Source of the DNA: Pelomonas caseinilytica | Lineage (GTDB): Bacteria; Pseudomonadota; Gammaproteobacteria; Burkholderiales; Burkholderiaceae_C | Direction of reading: 5' to 3' | Length of the DNA: 64,000 nucleotides | Assembly (NCBI RefSeq): GCF_021353235.1 | Contig: NZ_JAJTWT010000003.1 | Span: 248,001 to 312,000 of the forward strand | Part shown: positions 61,491 to 64,000 of the stretch, one piece after another | Position numbering within the stretch: the first letter of the stretch is position 1 | Layout of the letters: every line of letters starts with the position of its first letter | The notes under the pieces: model-generated | Told to the model about the DNA's origin: nothing | Databases searched by the model: none | Seen by the model: only the letters and a program-made list of their open reading frames with translations | Program-made: the position numbers and the translations under genes

Positions 61491-64000
61491 GCGGGCACCT
61501 CTTCGGGCGTGGTGGCGACCAGGCGGCGCAGCGCGGGCAGGCAGGAGCCGCACTGCGTGCCGCAGCGCTTCTCGGCCTGCAGCTGCGACAGGCGCTCGGC
61601 CGGGCTGCCGCCGCAGCGTTGCAGCGTCAGGCGGATGACGTCCTCGCGGACGTCGAAGCAGTTGCAGACCTGGGGGCTGGAGGCCGCCAGGTGGGTGGGC
61701 GGCGCACCGGGGGACAGCAGCCAGCGGCCGACGCTGGCCGCGGCGGCGCGGCGGCGCCACAGCTCGACCAGCCAGGCGCCCTCGTCGTGCTGGCCCACGC
61801 GCAGCAGCGCCCGCAGCGGCGCGGCTTGCAGGTCGTCGCCGTCGAGCTGCAGCAGGCGCAGCCGGCCGCGCTGGGCGTCGGCATAACGCAGCACTTCGGT
61901 GCCGGCCAGACCGAGCACGGCCGCGAGTTCCTCGACCAGCCCGGGCGCGGGCGCCTCGGCGCAGGCCGCCTCGAAGGCCCAGCCGACGAGGCCGCCCGCC
62001 GCCGCCGGCTCGGGCAGGCATTGCGCGTAGCCGAAGCGGGGCATCAGCGCGCGCAGCCGCTCGCGCAGGGCGGCGCCGGCCTCGGGCGCGACCCAGGCGC
62101 AGGCGCTCAGCCGCCAGGGCAGGGCGGCCGGCTCGATGGCCACCGCGCTGAACTTGAGCTCCGGTTGCCGCGAGTCGGGGCAGAAGGCGCCCTGGGTCAG
62201 CGCATTGACGCCGGCCTGGGCGCCGATGAACTCCTCGCCCCAGTGCATGGCGATGTCGGCCCCGCCGGGCGGCACGTTGCCGTCCAGGCGCAGCGGCAGC
62301 ACCAGCTCGCCGCGGCGCGAGCGCACGTGCACGAGTTCGCCCTCGGCGAGGCGGCGGCGGGCGGCGTCCCCGGGGTGCACGCGCACGACCGGCTGGCCCT
62401 CGTGGGCGAACAGCCCGGGCACGCTGCCGCTGCGGCTCATGCCGTGCCACTGGTCGCGCAGGCGGCCGGTGGTCAGCGCGAAAGGCCGCTGGGCGCTGGC
62501 CGCCTCGGCGGTCGCCTGGTAGGGCTTGGCGGTGAAGCGGGCACGGCCGTCGGCGTGGGCGAAGCGGCCGTCGGTGTACAGGCGCGGCGTCGGGCCCTTG
62601 ACGTAGGGCCACTGCTGCGGCCCTTCGGTGTCGAGGGTGGCCCAGTCCAGGCCGGTGATGTCGAGGTCGCGCCCGCGCGTGGCCTCGCGGTGCTCGAGCC
62701 AGAGCTCTTCGGCGCCTTGGGCGGCCAGGCGCGGCGCGCGGCCCAGGCCGGCGTCGATGAGGGCGGCGATGTCGCGTGCGATGCGCCAGTCCGCCCGGGC
62801 CTGGCCGGGCGCCGGCACGGCGGGGCGCACGCGGCTGATGCGGCGCTCGCTGTTGGTGACGGTGCCTTCCTTCTCGCCCCAGGTGGCGGCGGGCAGCAGG
62901 TAGTCGGCGTAGCGCGCCGTGGCCGTGTGGGCGAAGGCCTCCTGCACGATGACCAGCTCGCAGCGCTGCAGGGCCTGGCGCACCAGGGCCTGGTCGGGCA
63001 TGGACTGGGCCGGGTTGGTGCAGGCGATCCACAGCGCCTTGATCTCGCCGCGGGCGGCGGCCTCGAACATCTCGACGGCGGTGTGGCCCGGCCGGCCCGG
63101 AAGATCGGCCACGCCCCAGAGCCGGCCGATGTCCGCCCAGTCCTGCGCCTTGGACGGGTCGCGGTGGCCGGGCAGCAGGGTGGCCATGCCGCCGCTCTCG
63201 CGGCCGCCCATGGCATTGGGTTGGCCCGTCAGCGAGAAGGGCCCGGCGCCCGGCCGGCCGATCTGGCCGGTGGCCAGGTGCAGGTTGATCAGGGCGGTGT
63301 TCTTGGCCGTGCCGGCGCTGCTCTGGTTCAGGCCCTGGCAGTAGAGGCTGAGCGAAGCCGGCGCGGTCGAGAACCATTCGGCGGCCTGCCAGAGGTCGGC
63401 TTCCTCGATGCCGCAGACCTGGGCGGCGCGGGCCGGCGTCCATTCGCGCACCAGGGCCTTGAGGGCCTCGAAGCCCTGGGTGGAGGAGGCGATGAAGTCG
63501 CCCGCCGTCCAGCCCTGCCAGATGGCGGCATGCAGCAGGCCGTGGCACAGGGCCACGTCGGTGCCGGGGCGGATCTGCAGGTGCAGGTCGGCCAGCTCGG
63601 CCGTCTCGGTGCGGCGCGGGTCCACGACGATGAGCCGGTGGCCGGGGCGGCCGGCGCGCGCCGCCTCGAGGCGGCGGAACAGGATGGGGTGGGCCCAGGC
63701 CGGATTGGCGCCGCTGACGAGCACGCAGTCGGCCAGCTCGACGTCCTCGTAGCTGCAGGGGGGCGCGTCGGCGCCGAGGGCCTGCTTGTAGCCGACCACG
63801 GCCGAGCTCATGCACAGCCGCGAGTTGGAGTCGATGTGGGGTGTGCCGATGACGGCGCGGGCCAGCTTGTTGAAGGCGTGGTAGTCCTCGGTCAGCAGCT
63901 GGCCGGAGATGTAGACACCGATCGCCTCGGGGCCATGGGCGGCGCGGATGGCCAGCAGCCGCTCGGCGATCTCGCGGTTGGCCTGGTCCCAGCCGATGGC
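61487..64000 (-). CDS. nasA: Assimilatory nitrate reductase catalytic subunit, 5' end outside window
   Basis: The frame is open to the right window edge, so the N-terminus, including the [4Fe-4S] cysteines, is missing; 837 residues are seen. Molybdopterin-oxidoreductase features include GVYISGQLLTEDYHAFNKLA, SGANPAWAHPILFRRLE, LIVVDPRRTETAELADLHLQ, GRPGAGPFSLTGQPNAMGGRE and a C-terminal molybdopterin dinucleotide-binding domain (LTTGRLRDQWHGMSRSG). The end carries a BFD-like [2Fe-2S] domain with four Cys (CNC and CGTQCGSC motifs), typical of NasA. It reduces nitrate to nitrite for nitrogen assimilation. Its stop overlaps cobA. The rest of the operon, probably nirBD and a transporter, should lie to the right. 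Confidence 0.92.
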   Translation of the reverse strand, partial: AIGWDQANREIAERLLAIRAAHGPEAIGVYISGQLLTEDYHAFNKLARAVIGTPHIDSNSRLCMSSAVVGYKQALGADAPPCSYEDVELADCVLVSGANPAWAHPILFRRLEAARAGRPGHRLIVVDPRRTETAELADLHLQIRPGTDVALCHGLLHAAIWQGWTAGDFIASSTQGFEALKALVREWTPARAAQVCGIEEADLWQAAEWFSTAPASLSLYCQGLNQSSAGTAKNTALINLHLATGQIGRPGAGPFSLTGQPNAMGGRESGGMATLLPGHRDPSKAQDWADIGRLWGVADLPGRPGHTAVEMFEAAARGEIKALWIACTNPAQSMPDQALVRQALQRCELVIVQEAFAHTATARYADYLLPAATWGEKEGTVTNSERRISRVRPAVPAPGQARADWRIARDIAALIDAGLGRAPRLAAQGAEELWLEHREATRGRDLDITGLDWATLDTEGPQQWPYVKGPTPRLYTDGRFAHADGRARFTAKPYQATAEAASAQRPFALTTGRLRDQWHGMSRSGSVPGLFAHEGQPVVRVHPGDAARRRLAEGELVHVRSRRGELVLPLRLDGNVPPGGADIAMHWGEEFIGAQAGVNALTQGAFCPDSRQPELKFSAVAIEPAALPWRLSACAWVAPEAGAALRERLRALMPRFGYAQCLPEPAAAGGLVGWAFEAACAEAPAPGLVEELAAVLGLAGTEVLRYADAQRGRLRLLQLDGDDLQAAPLRALLRVGQHDEGAWLVELWRRRAAAASVGRWLLSPGAPPTHLAASSPQVCNCFDVREDVIRLTLQRCGGSPAERLSQLQAEKRCGTQCGSCLPALRRLVATTPEEVPA

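Overview
The window is very GC-rich, gene-dense proteobacterial DNA. The gene content (glyQ/glyS with lnt and corC, a dksA - STAS protein - hslV - hslU block, a LiuR-type regulator, a PEP-CTERM protein, a DksA with one cysteine) points to a betaproteobacterium of the order Burkholderiales, most like the Rubrivivax/Leptothrix/Roseateles group. That placement is inference from gene content; no 16S or tRNA gene is present.

Layout. 1-10.4 kb: a sugar-uptake and polysaccharide-breakdown operon on the plus strand (end of a GH35 beta-galactosidase, an SMP-30 sugar lactonase, the L-arabinose ABC transporter araFGH, a GH3 beta-glucosidase/xylosidase, an SDR sugar dehydrogenase and a GbpR-type LysR regulator), which together suggest uptake and oxidative breakdown of arabinose/galactose released from plant polymers. 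10.5-12.7 kb: a large secreted alginate-lyase-fold lipoprotein with a LamG domain. 12.7-17.2 kb: a minus-strand trio of TonB-dependent receptor, YfiR-like periplasmic protein and hybrid histidine kinase. 17.2-21.7 kb: MFS exporter, DJ-1-like protein, AsmA, BON lipoprotein. 21.8-25.9 kb: a branched-chain amino acid-type ABC transporter (livH, a fused livM-livG, livF) without a binding protein, interrupted by a small nuclease-like gene bounded by inverted repeats. 25.9-38 kb: a mosaic of short units, many with a LysR or MerR regulator beside the genes it probably controls (SDR, GST/PNPOx, azoR-pirin, GDSL esterase, TonB-C protein, liuR/MBL hydrolase). 38.2-45.9 kb: a long minus-strand housekeeping operon corC-lnt-glyQ-glyS-gmhB-plsC-ygjP. 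46-52.7 kb: a CobW GTPase, dksA, a STAS protein, hslVU and a K+ channel. 52.7-57.5 kb: a signalling cluster (LuxR protein, NarL-type response regulator, hybrid kinase, periplasmic binding protein). 58-60.4 kb: coaX and a chemoreceptor. 60.7 kb to the right edge: nitrate assimilation (cobA/SUMT and nasA, cut by the window edge).

The most unusual element is a family of three inverted repeats built from CACAGAGR octamers. Two short copies of about 80-87 bp sit between araF/araG and araG/araH. A third copy of 435 bp sits between livH and livM and carries a GxxExxY-family (PDDEXK_3) gene whose N-terminus is encoded by the repeat arm itself. This looks like a mobile or homing-like element with a candidate nuclease and MITE-like short derivatives. 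A second notable observation is a GmhB-like heptose phosphatase that has lost its nucleophile aspartate.
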